64,000 nt of DNA from Xiphydria camelus (taxonomy: Eukaryota; Arthropoda; Insecta; Hymenoptera; Xiphydriidae), in assembly GCA_963678675.1 (NCBI GenBank), contig OY783197.1, positions 15,370,402 through 15,434,401 on the forward strand, read 5' to 3'. The position numbers were made by a program, and so were the translations under genes. Below the pieces are notes generated by a model, which was not told the origin of the DNA, did no database searches, and saw nothing but the letters and a program-made list of their open reading frames with translations. Positions 34,868-46,154 of the stretch are shown here, one piece after another (positions within the stretch are counted from its first letter, which is position 1; each line of letters opens with the position of its first letter).

Positions 34868-35689
34868 TTGAGATTTATTAACAGGTTGCAATGCTCAGAC
34901 GTCAATAATTCTGGCGCCTCGATATCTATGCAGTTCGGTTACCGATCAATAGATGGCTATACTGACGGCTGGGCTGTGGCGACCTACCGATAGGCGGCTA
35001 CGACACCGATCCGCCGACTACCACGGCTTTCACGCCCATCTCCCGATCTTCTCGCTAGGACTTGGACATCTCCCCAATTTCTATGTGGGTCATTCTCAAT
35101 TAATGTCCCTAATTTGAAATTGAAAATTCTGATTTTTCGAAATACAATATTTTGTCATTAAATCTTATTACGGAGTAGTAAACATTGTTATTACCTAAGT
35201 TGTAACAAGATTCGTACAGATTCTTTGTTTAAAAGTTAAATTTTTATGACTTTCTTGATTAGTATGTCGAGTTCGTCACTACAACAAAAACCTTGCTATA
35301 AATTGAATGTAAGCATATGATTTATTTAAATAGGAATAATTTTAAGTTTATATTTCACTTACTCTCTCAAATTATCGGAATATTTTATTAATTTAATCTA
35401 AAAAGTAAGGTGGTTCAGTAAGGCAAAAAAATAATGTGAAGAACTTGACACGTCTTGTGACGGACCTAACACGGTGAAACATAGCTTAAGTTTCAGCAAT
35501 TAGTTCGACTTTCAGTTAATAAAATACATTGCCAGTGATTTTCAAACACGTTATTCATAAACTTTTTCAAAAAGAACTCTGATTTCTAATAGAAAATTTA
35601 ACTAAATGAGGCTTTTTACTGACTTTCTTCATTAAGCCAAAATGGGTTCATAAAATGAAGAATTCGCTTTGAGACATTTATTGGTGGTT

Positions 35690-35879
35690 CAGTAAGGTAA
35701 GAAATATTTTCTTTAAGGGGTACCAAATCTTGTCCTCTTTAGCAGGCAACTCAGCAATAGATTTCTTAGCTTTCTTTACTCTTTCTAGACTTTTCTTTAA
35801 ATATTCTTTTTTTTCTGGATTTTGTTTTATCTTTTCTCGGCATCTTTTAGCTCTTTCGCGGCTTGTGTAAGCGCCATAT
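35690..35879 (-). CDS. Exon-like segment with a basic coiled-coil-type domain
   Basis: After an acceptor-like TTTTTAG the minus strand gives an open stretch containing YTSRERAKRCREKIKQNPEK, then EYLKKSLERVKKAKKSIAEL. The ERxRxxREKxxxNPEKxxEYxxK pattern occurs in many unnamed insect proteins that accompany transposons. It is Lys/Arg/Glu rich and probably helical, plausibly DNA-binding. No start codon exon or downstream partner was found. It lies within a TIR element and could be a remnant of its former gene or an exon still in use; I cannot tell. Confidence 0.4.
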
Positions 35880-37088
35880 CTAAAAATGTTGATTTACAGT
35901 AGATATTTGTCAGGTTCGTCATATATCGGTCAATTTCGTCACAAACTAGATCGTGATGAACCTGACCGTGTCGAAGCTGAGAATTTCATAAAAGCGTGCC
36001 GAAAACAAATGTAAAAATACAAAAAAGCCCATGCTTGTTAGTCTAACCTAATTTATAATTTGCATAAAACAATTTTAAACGTTAGTACATTGCAAAAATT
36101 ATTTGTTTATTTCGTAATCGATGTGACGTACCTGACACTCAATAAACACACTTTCCAGTTAGCAACAATTTTGTTTAAATTATGGCAGAATTCTTAAAAT
36201 GTAACACCGTTTTTCCACAAACCATGAACTAGGTATAATGGCTAGCTCATTTAGGGCAGACAGTTGAAGTGAACAGTAGTTCCGTCTGTATTTGTATAAA
36301 AGAAATAGAGAGTGTGACAAACCTGACACGAAAACATGAGACAAAGCATTTTACTTTTTTTAACCAAGTAGAAAAGAAAGTCACTTTTTTTTCTTTGAAC
36401 CCGTTATTTCAATGTTCTAGCAATATTTTTACCAAGTTCTACCGAAATAATTCTATTTATTTTGATTGTAATATTGATAAATCTGACTAAAGGTATGGTA
36501 GGGACCGTGACGAACCCTGACACTTAGCACATTTTAGGCATGATAAAAACTGGAAAATATTTTTAAACAGTAATATCGATAATGGACTGAAGTACGTATA
36601 CTTGGAGCGTTATATAGCGATTTTTAATTTAAAATGATATAGTACTAGAAAACATTTCATTACACTGAGACGGTAAATATGGACATTAAATGAGAATGAC
36701 CCATATATGACCGGGGCTCACCGACACCAGTGGCGGGTAGGCGAGTGGCATCGGCGATGCATACATCATTTAGTTCGCTGCCACAGGGCCACTGTTAGTC
36801 CGCGTATGCGATACATTTGAATTAAGCTCCACCCAGTCTCAGAGCCTGGGCGTGAACACCCAGTATATCCAGGAAATATATTGAAAAAATGGGAATTTAC
36901 CATCAAATCAAAATTTTGGAAAAAAATACTCTAATGCAAATACGTTACTATTTGTTTTTCTTCTGTGCCTCTCTCTACTCCTATTTATCGCTCAAAGGAA
37001 AATCTCGAATAGTAATCTCAATAATGCTTCGTATAAACCAAATGATTTTATTTGAGTAAGTACTTCTACTATTAAACTAATTACTTAC

Positions 37089-37505
37089 CTCGTAGTTTTC
37101 CGTTTCTTCAATAGATTCTATAGATTCCTTCAGTTTTGTAAACCAAACATCAACAATCTTTTTATACTTTTCTTTTATTCTGACCTCATTCAGCATTTCT
37201 TCTATTTGTAGTCGAAACAAGTTCGAATGAAATAGATTTTGTGTTTCTCTGAGCTGATTTAGTTCCTCTACTGTAGGTGGTTTGTATAAATCTTGATTTG
37301 ATTTATCCCTCCTTTTCGAATCTCTTGTACTATCATTACCATCGTTTTTTTTTCGTTTCTTATATTTGAAATTCAAATCTGTTGACTCTATAGCAATTGC
37401 ATCGTTTGCATCGTCAACATCGGATTCTGTCATCTTGGTTGTGCAACTGTTATCAGTGCTGGATACAAATGTTCCACCTTCCGTCAATTCAGAATGATCG
37501 TTCAT
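37089..37505 (-). CDS. NOL6: NOL6 (Nrap/Utp22), first coding exon
   Basis: 139 codons from ATG at 37505 to a GTAAGTAATT donor at 37088. The N-terminal half is acidic/Ser/Thr-rich, then a basic cluster with KYKKRKKNDGN and SKRRDK (likely nuclear/nucleolar targeting), then the conserved block LYKPPTVEELNQLRETQNLF followed by HSNLFRLQIEEMLNEVRIKE, which closely matches the start of vertebrate NOL6. The exon ends in phase 0 and joins the exon at 11706-12189. Immediately before the ATG is an acceptor-like TTTTAATTTTAG, so an upstream, probably 5-prime UTR, exon is likely; an ISL2EU-like element begins 172 bp upstream. Confidence 0.9.
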
Positions 37506-38425
37506 CTAAAATTAAAAATAAAATATTTCATATTTTTAAGTATTATTACTATTGGTTTTCGGGTGATAACACCGCGTTCAAACGTTGTACACTTTTCTCA
37601 TTCAGAAAGCTTGGTCTGTGATAAGATGCGCATATTGATATCAGTCTCAAATTGTCGAAATAAGCAGTCTACTTTATACAGGATCTTCAAAAAGTCCCGG
37701 TACGGCTGATTATCTCAGCGGAAAATCATTTTAGAGAAAAATGTTTAATGCAAAACTTTTAGGATTTTTCCCTGGCTACCCAATGGTCATATTGGATTTG
37801 ACCTTGACCATGACTTTCAAGGTCATATCAAGGTCAAATTGATCTTTTTAAATGCGAACCCCTATTTTTGATACCGGAAATGAAAAGAGTGGGAAATTTC
37901 ACATTCAAATATGTCCTTCACCATTTTTTTCATGTGACCTTTATGGTCAGCGGAGCACAGTGGGAAATTTCCTTGAATTAGGACAACATTCTTAATGGCT
38001 TATTCAACTCAAACCAAATACGGTATAGGGGGTTTTTTGGGTAGCTGATCACGAATCTGGAGTCAGGTTTCAAAAATTCAAGATGGCGGATCCAATATGG
38101 CGGACGAGATTTTCGAAAATTGACGGATTCGTGCCAAATTTGGAAAATAGGCAATTTGACTACTGTTGAGAAACCACCAGAAATGGTTTATTATATAATT
38201 TTATACAAGCTGTATGAATATTTCTAATGAAATAAGCAATATATTCACTAAAAATCGAGAAACAAATTTAAATATCTAAAAAGGCACCAAAAACGACAAG
38301 CTAGCGGTCATCGCTTATCACGTGATCCCTCTGACGTCACATAATTGTAAACACAAATGAACGCCAAGCAGCAGCTGTCAGAGTTAGTTGTTCTCTTTGA
38401 AAATAAACGAAATTATGAAAAAACA

Positions 38426-38606
38426 ATGAACTACAAGTGGTGTGCAGTGCCAAAATGTTCAAATACTTCTATAGACTCCGGAAAAAATTTTTGTATGTGT
38501 TCCAACAAATACTGAAATGCGAAAAAAGTGGTTGCAACTCGCTCGGCGAAACCCCAGAGATATAGCGGCAAAAACAATGGCTTTTTTCTGTGAGGACCAC
38601 TTTAAT
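38426..38606 (+). pseudogene. THAP zinc-finger exon with a one-base frameshift
   Basis: The exon starts MNYKWCAVPKCSNTSIDSGK, then after a one-base insertion in a T run near 38497 continues as VPTNTEMRKKWLQLARRNP, ending FFCEDHFN before a GTAAGT donor. Conserved THAP positions are visible: C6, C11, the invariant Trp of KKW, and the final Cys and His of CEDH. In these transposases THAP binds the element ends. As written the frame stops at TGA soon after the insertion, so no full THAP domain is made from this exon. Confidence 0.8.
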
Positions 38607-38787
38607 GTAAGTAAATGACAAATGCTTTAATGTTGATAACAAACATTTAGTAGCTTTATTATAAGACTTCTATGTTTAAGTACAGTTAAAGTATCAGATA
38701 AATTCGTACACTACCATCAGTAAGCCCTGCAGTGTGACAGTAATGTAAACAAATAAACTTATAAACTTAACCCTAGTTTCAGACTAA

Positions 38788-39105
38788 CCCAGATAGAAAA
38801 GCATCCTCCAGAATTACGGTACAATGCCACAGTAGAAATATCAGGTTCTACCGACACGTGCTTCGAGAAGGTCTACATCAACTTTGACGGTTTATTGGCG
38901 GCACTGCACTAATCCTATGGCACACTTTTCCACATTATTACGGTAGTATAGCTGCACAGCGTTCCAGTAATATACCATCTTCCTGTACTGACAGTATACA
39001 GACACAACGTGCTTCGACAAGGACGTGCTTCGACAAGGTCTGCATCAACTTTGACGGTATATTGACGGCACTGCACTAATCCTGTGGCACACTTTTCTAT
39101 CTGGG
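38788..39105. mobile_element. 318-bp MITE with CCCAGATAGAAAAG ends
   Basis: Perfect 14-bp inverted ends CCCAGATAGAAAAG and an AA/AA 2-bp flank. Inside, a unit of about 80 bp (GTGCTTCGACAAGG, CATCAACTTTGACGGT, GGCACTGCACTAATCCT) is present twice as a direct repeat. It sits in an intron of the ISL2EU-like transposase. The terminus is shared with elements at 48398, 62856 and 63131. Confidence 0.75.
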
Positions 39106-39202
39106 AAAATATCGAAGTTTACTAGGACTGCAATCAGAGGGAGTCATTTATTACTTTATATAAGAAAAACATAACGAGTACTACACGGCAGGATCTCATG
39201 AT

Positions 39203-39403
39203 TGACGGAAAGGAAATTTTACAGGAGAGACACTAAAATCTATGACCGTAATTCTAAACGTGATTTAAAAAATGTTTTCAGTGATAAAGTAGCTCTCGTA
39301 ATTTCTTTGAGCTATTTTATCGCCAAAAACATTTTTTAAATCACTTTTAGAATTACAAGGTCATAGATTTTAGTGTCTCTCCTGTATAATTTCCTTCTCG
39401 TCA
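39203..39403. mobile_element. Foldback MITE inside the ISL2EU-like element
   Basis: Arms of about 85 bp carrying GAGAGACACTAAAATCTATG and AATTCTAAACGTGATTT, inverted around a loop at about 39290. No coding sequence. Confidence 0.8.
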
Positions 39404-39489
39404 GTTATAGTCCTGGAGCCCGTGTACAAAAGTGCAAAGATTATCGGGCAGTTTCTTTATATTTTTATTCGATTGTACCCACATTGTAC

Positions 39490-39870
39490 AGATACGTTTG
39501 AGGTGTCAGCTGGCTAGGTAACGGTGGGGGTAGTTGCTAAGGGGTTGCAAACACATGAAAAAAATCGTGACGGGAATTAGTCCCGGGCAGCACGAAACTT
39601 TTATGAACGGAAAATGATGTTCAATAATGAACATTGAACATTGTCAGCTAGCCGGGGGGTGGTGGGGTACTTGTCAGCTAGGGGTGCGAATGAGTCCGAA
39701 AATGCGAATTTTCAAAACGATGTCGGGCAACTTGAAATTTGGGTGGATACTAATATTTTATATATGAATCACGAAAAAAAGTGTCAGCTGCTCGTATGTC
39801 GGTGGAAAAGTTGTCAGCTGGGGTCACAAAAGGTTCCGGGCGTAGACGCGCTGTTAGCTGGCACGCATGA
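39490..39870. repeat. GTCAGCTNG word cluster
   Basis: The word TGTCAGCT followed by AG or GG occurs at about 39503, 39640, 39670, 39781 and 39812, with a GTTAGCTGG variant at 39852. All are in one orientation, with irregular 20-140 bp spacing. It looks like a subterminal word array, but no pair of ends could be assigned. Confidence 0.45.
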
Positions 39871-39874
39871 CATT

Positions 39875-40127
39875 TTAGCTAATCCACTCTGAATTTCCGC
39901 AAATAACGCTCAAAGTTAGGTGTAGTTTTTAGCATGTAAAATGTGGCTTTAATTGTAGTGATTTTCATTGTTCTAGTGCTATAATATCGCTACGTAAGTA
40001 TTATCTAAGTCAAATTTTAAAATTTGAAAGGGATTTTAGAGCATTATAACTATGCATTTGACGGCCTGCTAAAAACTACCCTTAACTTTAAACGTATTTT
40101 GCGAGAATTCAGTAAGGATTAGCTAAC
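39875..40127. mobile_element. Foldback MITE with TTAGCTAATCC ends
   Basis: Arms of about 65 bp starting TTAGCTAATCC and including GTAGTTTTTAGC, complementary between 39875-39940 and 40062-40127. Located in the transposase intron before exon 2. Confidence 0.75.
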
Positions 40128-40400
40128 ATATTTATAGAACAGTTTTTGTGTAGAATTTAATGGTGAACATTTTTAGTTCTATACATTTTTACGTTTGAAC
40201 AACGGTTTACAAGGAAATTGAGAAGAACCGGGACAATGTACGATCCGGGGGTGGTTTTTTGCAAAATAAGGGATGTTGCGGACACTGGACAATTGGGAAC
40301 TTTGTAGGGTTTTGTTCTTGATCCCACTAGGAAAATGTGTACGTAATATGAAAACTTTATAAATTATTTCGCCTATTTCATGTTTATATGTTTAATTTAG

Positions 40401-40712
40401 GTGTACTAGGTGCTTTGCCATCAAAGTTTGATTGTCAACAGGATCGTAAAAGAAGACTGCGTGAACCAAGTACTTCTTGGGATGGCTTTGTTAAAAGGCA
40501 AACAATCGATCATGAAGAACAAACAATCGATCTTCAAGAACAAGTAACTATATCACAAAACCTTCAAGAAAGTAAAGGAGAGTGTCAGGTAGAAAATAAT
40601 ATAATTATTAGACCGGAGTGTGAAGGTATGTTATTTACAATACTTATAAATTAGGATTAGGTATTCAAAAACCTAAATTTCTATTGTACTTTTTCAGCGT
40701 CACGCAACTAGT

Positions 40713-40751
<39 letters not shown>

Positions 40752-41983
40752 CGTTGTTTATCATTACAGAATCACCACGAATATGTGTCAAACCAACAGA
40801 AACAGACCCCAAAGCAACTATGAATAAATCAATCCAAGTAAGACTGCATGTATATTATAGAAGTAAGGGAGTACAAACAAGCATAGCAACACTAAACGTA
40901 TCTACGTCACCTTTTAAACCGTCCACAAAACATCCACATTTACGTCTCCATTTAAGATTGAGCCTTGTTATCAAACACCATCATTAAGTCAAATTACTAA
41001 AGTGAAGAAGAAAATGTTTATGCTTGAAGATGAAAAATCAGATAGTGATGTTTCTTGCTTCACATTAGCGTCTTCTTCTGGGGCTCTTTCATCATCTAAA
41101 GTTACAGACTCTGATAGCAGTATTACGGATGTAAATGTGGATATTAAAAAAAAACAATGTATCAAAAATACTCTAGATCTAATCAGCAAAAAACCAATGA
41201 TGTATGTTGGAATTCCAGAATCTTGCTATTTCGTTGTCCAGCTGATAAACAAGCACACAAACATACCTATAGAACATATCTTGCCGTTTAAAAAAAAATC
41301 AGAATGAATACCACATTATCTGAACTGGAGGATAACTTTGGAATTTCGTTATCATATGCAAGTAAAATATTTCTAAAAAGCATTCCAAAAATTGCTAGCG
41401 TCTTGCGACCATTTCTTGTAAAGTTGAATAAATGTGCAATAAAAAAAATATTCCACTTGTATTTCGACAAAATTACCATAATGTTAGCTGCATCATAGAT
41501 TGTCTAGAAATAGATATACAAAAACCATCAAAGGCCCTTCATCGGGCATTAACTTGGTCGGATTACAAAAAAGCCAATACTATCAAATATTTAATATCCT
41601 GTACCCCTAATGGCTTCGTTCATTACATTTCTCCTGGTTTTGGTGGTAGAATCAGCGATGTCACTCTTTTGGAAAATTGTTCATTTTTAGATGAATTTGA
41701 AGGAGGTGGTCATTTTATTTTAGCAGATAGAGGTTTTAAAAATGTAGAACATCTACTTAATAAGAAAGGTATAAAACTGTTAAGACCACCTAGTGTTTAA
41801 GCTGGTTCAAAGTTGACTGAAGCAGAAGTTCGTCAAACTAAAATCATTGCTAGCTTAAGGATTCACGTGGAACGAGTTATAAGGCGACTAAGAGAATTCC
41901 ACATGCTGAAACAACATTCTGTCATAAATACATACACCCTTCGAGTACTTCATGAAGTGATTGTTATATATACATATATATAG
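40401..41983 (+). pseudogene. DDE_4 (HARBI1-fold) transposase exons, broken
   Basis: Exon 40401-40625 (PSKFDCQQDRKRRLREPS, Gln-rich linker) continues the THAP region and ends at a GTATGT donor; the next exon starts at 40770. Later blocks are SKKPMMYVGIPESCYFVVQL and LSELEDNFGISLSYASKIF, then the catalytic domain: first Asp in IIDCLEIDIQKPS, GFGGRISDVTLLE, second Asp in ILADRGF, and the likely Glu in HVERVIRRLREFHML. Lesions: a frameshift near 40955, one near 41290, one near 41440, and a TAA at 41798 just after LLRPPSV. A middle THAP exon between 38606 and 40401 is not visible. The transposase is dead though the catalytic triad is still legible. Confidence 0.8.
40713..40750. repeat. (TAA)n microsatellite
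   Basis: About twelve TAA trinucleotides in the short intron between two transposase exons. Confidence 0.9.
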
Positions 41984-42334
41984 CTTGTGCATTGTTAAAT
42001 TTACAGGATTCTCTAATAAAGTAACTATAAAATTGGTATAAAATACAACTATCTATTTTTGTACTTACCTATTCCGTATGTCTGGATAGTAAATAAAAGA
42101 GAGTCGTTGCAAAACAAAAACATTTATTCGTTCAAACACATAATTGCATGAAAATGTTACATAAAAAATTATTATAAGTCATTCAAGCTAGCATAAGGTC
42201 TAATAAAAGATTTTAAAAAAACATCAAAAGAACAAACTTTCAATCTTTATTAATAATGATAAAAACACGTAATGAAAATAGGAAACAAAATAAAAATAAA
42301 CACAAAAAATATTACAAAAGTAGGTACGTACAAA

Positions 42335-43708
42335 TTATTGTAAAGAAGTGCTACGGTACAAAATGGGATAAATTTTACTTATCCAAAATGAAACTAAACT
42401 ATTCAATAAATTTGTAACATAATCTAGGTCATAAGCGATGACAATAATTTCAACATTTTTGGTTACCTCAAAATCATCATCAGCTATGCAAAAATAACAT
42501 TTTTTAATACCCGTTGTATACATTTGAAGCTGTATTTGAGCCAAATATTTGTTAGCGATGACTCCATTTACTACATAATTTTGTTTTTCTTTGATGTTTG
42601 TCGGACACTTGATTTCAATGATCGCATCATTGCATATTCCATTTGGAGAGGCTGCAATCATGGGATACTCTTGTGAAATAAACAGTCCACACGATTTAAA
42701 TTTCTTCTTTAATTTTTTCCCAGCCACTTTTCTTACAGATAGCTCCAGATTCCTGCCTCTTTTCATTGCAGTAGTATCGGGCATTTTAGTACCCAAGATT
42801 GCTGCTACCAAAGACCCCTCAGCAGTTTTGCAACGACTGGCTTCATAGGCCTTTGATGCCGTTATACTGCCATACCTCAGTTCATACCACAGGGTACTTT
42901 TAGATTGTTGTTTTGTGGCTTGGCTTATCAAAGCAACAGTGTCTTTGCTCAGAATTGCTTTCATCAGTTCTAGTAGTTTACCCACATCTTGTTTGCATTC
43001 TTCACTTTGGTTCATTATGAAGTGATGCCACGAGTATTGTTTCATGTTGGTAATCTTATAGTTATTTTGATACTTTATCAACTCACAGTTTTTAATTTTC
43101 CTCTTCTTTGCTTCTTGCAAAAATTCTGAGAGAACATCACCATTATCTGCTTCTCTTGCTGCTGTGTTTCTCGACAGTTGCTCTGCAGTTATGAATTTGA
43201 GAGTAGTGCCTACTCTGGATAACAACGGTTTCTTCCAGTAACATTCGACAGAGGTACATGCAGGTTCCTCGCTTCTTCTGTGAGTCCACATTAAAAAGGT
43301 CACTGCATGTTTACAACCTCCTGCAACTACCATAGTCAGAGAATATGATTTCTTATGCACTTTATGTTCAGGGCACATCTTACATTTCACTGTACAAATA
43401 TCTGCCTCTCGACATAGTTGAACGTAGCCAATAGCGTCGTCTCCATAGGATTCCCGTGCAGATCTAAATTAAAAACAACATTTATGATTGATACGAAATT
43501 GCAAACATACTTTTCCACGAATATTTTATGAATTAATAATGGAAATAAACTAGTATAGGTAAGTATTCAGGTATACTTACATTGCAGTTTTCACGTTTTT
43601 AAGTTCAGCACCATAGAAATCTGGATTGTCTTTAAAAAATAGAGCAACCATTAAGGCGTCTATTTTGGGAAGGTTTCCGCTGTTGGCCTGTACAAAGTTA
43701 CTATCCAT
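42335..43708 (-). CDS. YqaJ/lambda-exonuclease-family nuclease, two exons
   Basis: Exon 1 is 43581-43708 (ATG, MDSNFVQANSGNLPK, ending before GTAAGTATAC) and exon 2 is 42335-43463 (acceptor TTTAATTTAG). Joined they give 418 codons with no stop. The N-terminal half has a Cys/His-rich region (CTVKCKMCPEHKVHKKS, GGCKHAVTFLMWTHRR). The C-terminal half is the PD-(D/E)xK YqaJ domain: WYELRYGSITASKAYEASRC, RGRNLE (E283), AASPNG, EIKCP (E326, K328) and KYLAQIQLQM (Q354). The usual SPDG aspartate is Asn at residue 317 (codon 42641-42643), which should cripple metal-dependent cleavage. It is convergent with the transposase and is part of the mobile element. Host domestication is possible but unsupported here. 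Confidence 0.85.
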
Positions 43709-44589
43709 TTTTCAATAGTTTTTTTTTAGTAAACACACAAAGAACGTCTCATAAAATGTATACACTTTAATTAATGTACAATATTTTACGATATACTAAG
43801 AGAAAATACCAATAATAATCTCAAAACAAAACTATTCCAAAGCAAACCTAACCTAAAGCTTGTTGTGAACTGTTTGTTTACAATTATGTGACGTCACACT
43901 AACCGTTAACCAATCACGTATCGTTTTTAATGAAATGGCCGCATTTTAAAAAGACAACTTTTGAAGTTAATATTTTAAATATTAACCATTTATATATTTT
44001 TGTTAATTTACTGAAATAAGTTTAATTAGATAGCAATCAAGAGAGATGATAAAAATTTTTAATGTATAATATTTTCAAACTAGTCAAAATGCCTATTTTG
44101 AATTTTTGAAATCTGATTTCAGATTTGTGATCAGCGACCCAAAAAAGCCACTTATACGAAATTTGGCACGGATTCGTCAATTTTCGAAAATCTCGTCCGC
44201 CATATTGGATCCGCCATCTTGAATTTTTTTAATCTGACTTCAGATTCGTGATCAGCGACCCAAAAAAGCCATTAAGAATGTTGTCCTTCTAATTCAAGGA
44301 AATTTCCCACTGTGCTCCGCTGACCATAAAGGTCACATGAAAAAAATGGTCAAGGACATATTTGAACGTGAAATTTCCCGCTCTTTTCATTTCCGGTATC
44401 AAAAATAGGGGTTCGCATTTAAAAAGATCAATTTGACCTTGATATGACCTTGAGTCATGGTCAAGGTCAAATCCAATATGACCATTGGGTAGCCAGGGAA
44501 AAATCCTAAAAGTTTTGCATTAAACATTTTTCTCTAAAATGATTTCCCGCTGAGATAATCAGCCGTACCGGCACTTTTTGAAGACCCTG

Positions 44590-46154
44590 TATAGTAATGA
44601 TAAAGCATGAGTATACTATAGGGCGATTGGGTAACTGCACAAAACAGATAGAGTACCATCTGTGGCACGCACCAAGCATTAAGCAGATGCCCGTGGTATA
44701 AGCGCTGTTTACACGTTATTTTGGATAATAATTGAAGTGTTTTACCTATGAGATTTAATCAACATGGCCTCAATTATAATAGAATGTGGATTTCAAAGCA
44801 TTCAAATAAATTCTTTCCGTGGAAAATCGTTATCAAAAGGTAAATACAAGCAGCGCCACCAAGCTGGGTTTCTTGGCGAACTTGGATGTACATTCTCTAT
44901 ATGTACACGTGTAACACAAACAAAAGCTACATTTGTGGAAGTACGCTAGAGCCCTATAACACTACAGCTCAGCAGAAAACAACTTAATATAAATCTAGAA
45001 TAAGTTTTTGTACATGCCGTCAAAGAAGATATAGGTATAACTAAAAGTATTGTATATGTCCTTTTTAAATTTGATATCAGTTTTTTGGAGTACACGGTAT
45101 TCCTTTTGAGCGTCCGCTTGGAGGGGATTTTGAAATGACTGTTAGCGCGCAACAGCGGAGAAATAGAGAAACTTGGGAGGTAAGTTCCAGGTTCCAAGCA
45201 TACGACAGCATACGGTGAATTTTGTATGTATGAATCGTATGAATACTTGTATGTGTAAAGATACAAGTGAAACATAACCTCAACAAGCCAACAAAACACC
45301 GAAATCACGAACGTTTGATAAAATGTACTTACCGAAATTATTTGAAAATATAAAAACAAACACTTTCCAACGTATATTGTTCAAAGAAAAAGCTCACCAC
45401 AGTTTAATTTTTTCAAAATTTAATCGATCTATTGGATGATTCGTATGATTGTCGGGACACTTTACCTCCCGCTATGTTTAATCTCATCCGCCAGATGGCG
45501 ACATTGGTCGTACTCAGGACGAATAGCGTGGTATAGGCTGCCGTGTGGTAGCTTGGATAGAGAGTATAGTATGTGCTATGCCCTGCAATCCAAGAAACGG
45601 GTTTCAGGGAGTCGATTTTATATCTCGAGTGAGATTGCTCGCTTCTCACACTTTTATCTCATGCAAGATTATTCACCCAATTCTACACTCTCTTCAGGTG
45701 AATATGTGAGATCGCTAGGCTGGAGATATGGGGAGAAAGGTTTTGTGCATGATTGTACTACTTCATATATCTAAATATTTACAGTTTTTCGCGAGAATAT
45801 ACCTACTGGGAACATTAAAAGAAGAATGTGATAGAGAAGTAAAAAGAATATTATTATCATAAAGACGAATCCAAATTTGGTCTGTTACAGACTCCCATAT
45901 AACTTACAACATAAAAGAAAGAACAATAAGTAAAACTGGAATCGCAAATAGATCAGTAGTACATTTATGTATATCTCACAGTCATCTCCTAGCAATTCGT
46001 ATAATAAGACTTTCTCGACCATCATCAAATACCATTATTACAGCTATGTGTGCCATTATAACTTATTTCAACCATTTAGATGGAAAACACTTGAAAGGTC
46101 AAGTAACTGTGACTGGCATCGCGTCATTTGGTTCTCTTTCTCTTTTTGTTTCTA
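44590..46154. other. Spacer with one copy of a 100-bp repeat
   Basis: 44846-44945 matches 47151-47250 in the same orientation (AGCGCCWCCAARYTGGGTTTC, then GTAACACAAACAAAAGCTAC). Apart from this, no gene or complete element is visible; several short frames near 45436-45774 have no family resemblance. Confidence 0.4.

Larger units (their letters stand above)
34474..36867. mobile_element. 2.4-kb TIR element, GGGTGTTCACGCCCAGG family
   Basis: Inverted ends of about 55 bp start TATAGGGATGTTCACGCCC at the left and end with the complement of GGGTGTTCACGCCCAGGCTC at the right. A pogo-like MITE is nested at 34594-34867. A GTGACGNACCTGACAC word recurs about six times between 35455 and 36530 in both orientations, and GGTGGTTCAGTAAGG recurs at 35410 and 35683. 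One exon-like segment lies at 35690-35879. A truncated relative begins at 15380. Confidence 0.65.
12190..37088 (-). other. NOL6: 24.9-kb NOL6 intron filled with transposons
   Basis: The donor GTAAGTAATT at 37088 and the acceptor at 12190 are both consensus and phases agree, so the interval is an intron of NOL6. Most of its length is accounted for by the mobile elements listed separately. Pieces not assigned to any element include 14726-15379, 15910-16699, 19593-19850, 29564-30226 and 32919-34473; in these I see no gene. Confidence 0.85.
37679..44589. mobile_element. 6.9-kb ISL2EU-like element: THAP/DDE_4 transposase plus YqaJ nuclease
   Basis: Inverted arms of about 430-480 bp with outer ends CAGGATCTTCAAAAAGTCCC and its complement, flanked by TA (37677-37678 and 44590-44591). 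Inside are two convergent spliced genes: a plus-strand THAP plus DDE_4 (HARBI1-fold) transposase, broken, and a minus-strand YqaJ/lambda-exonuclease-type gene. This gene pair with a 2-bp duplication is the arrangement I recall for ISL2EU elements. Three small MITE-like elements (38788, 39203, 39875) sit in the transposase introns. Confidence 0.75.
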
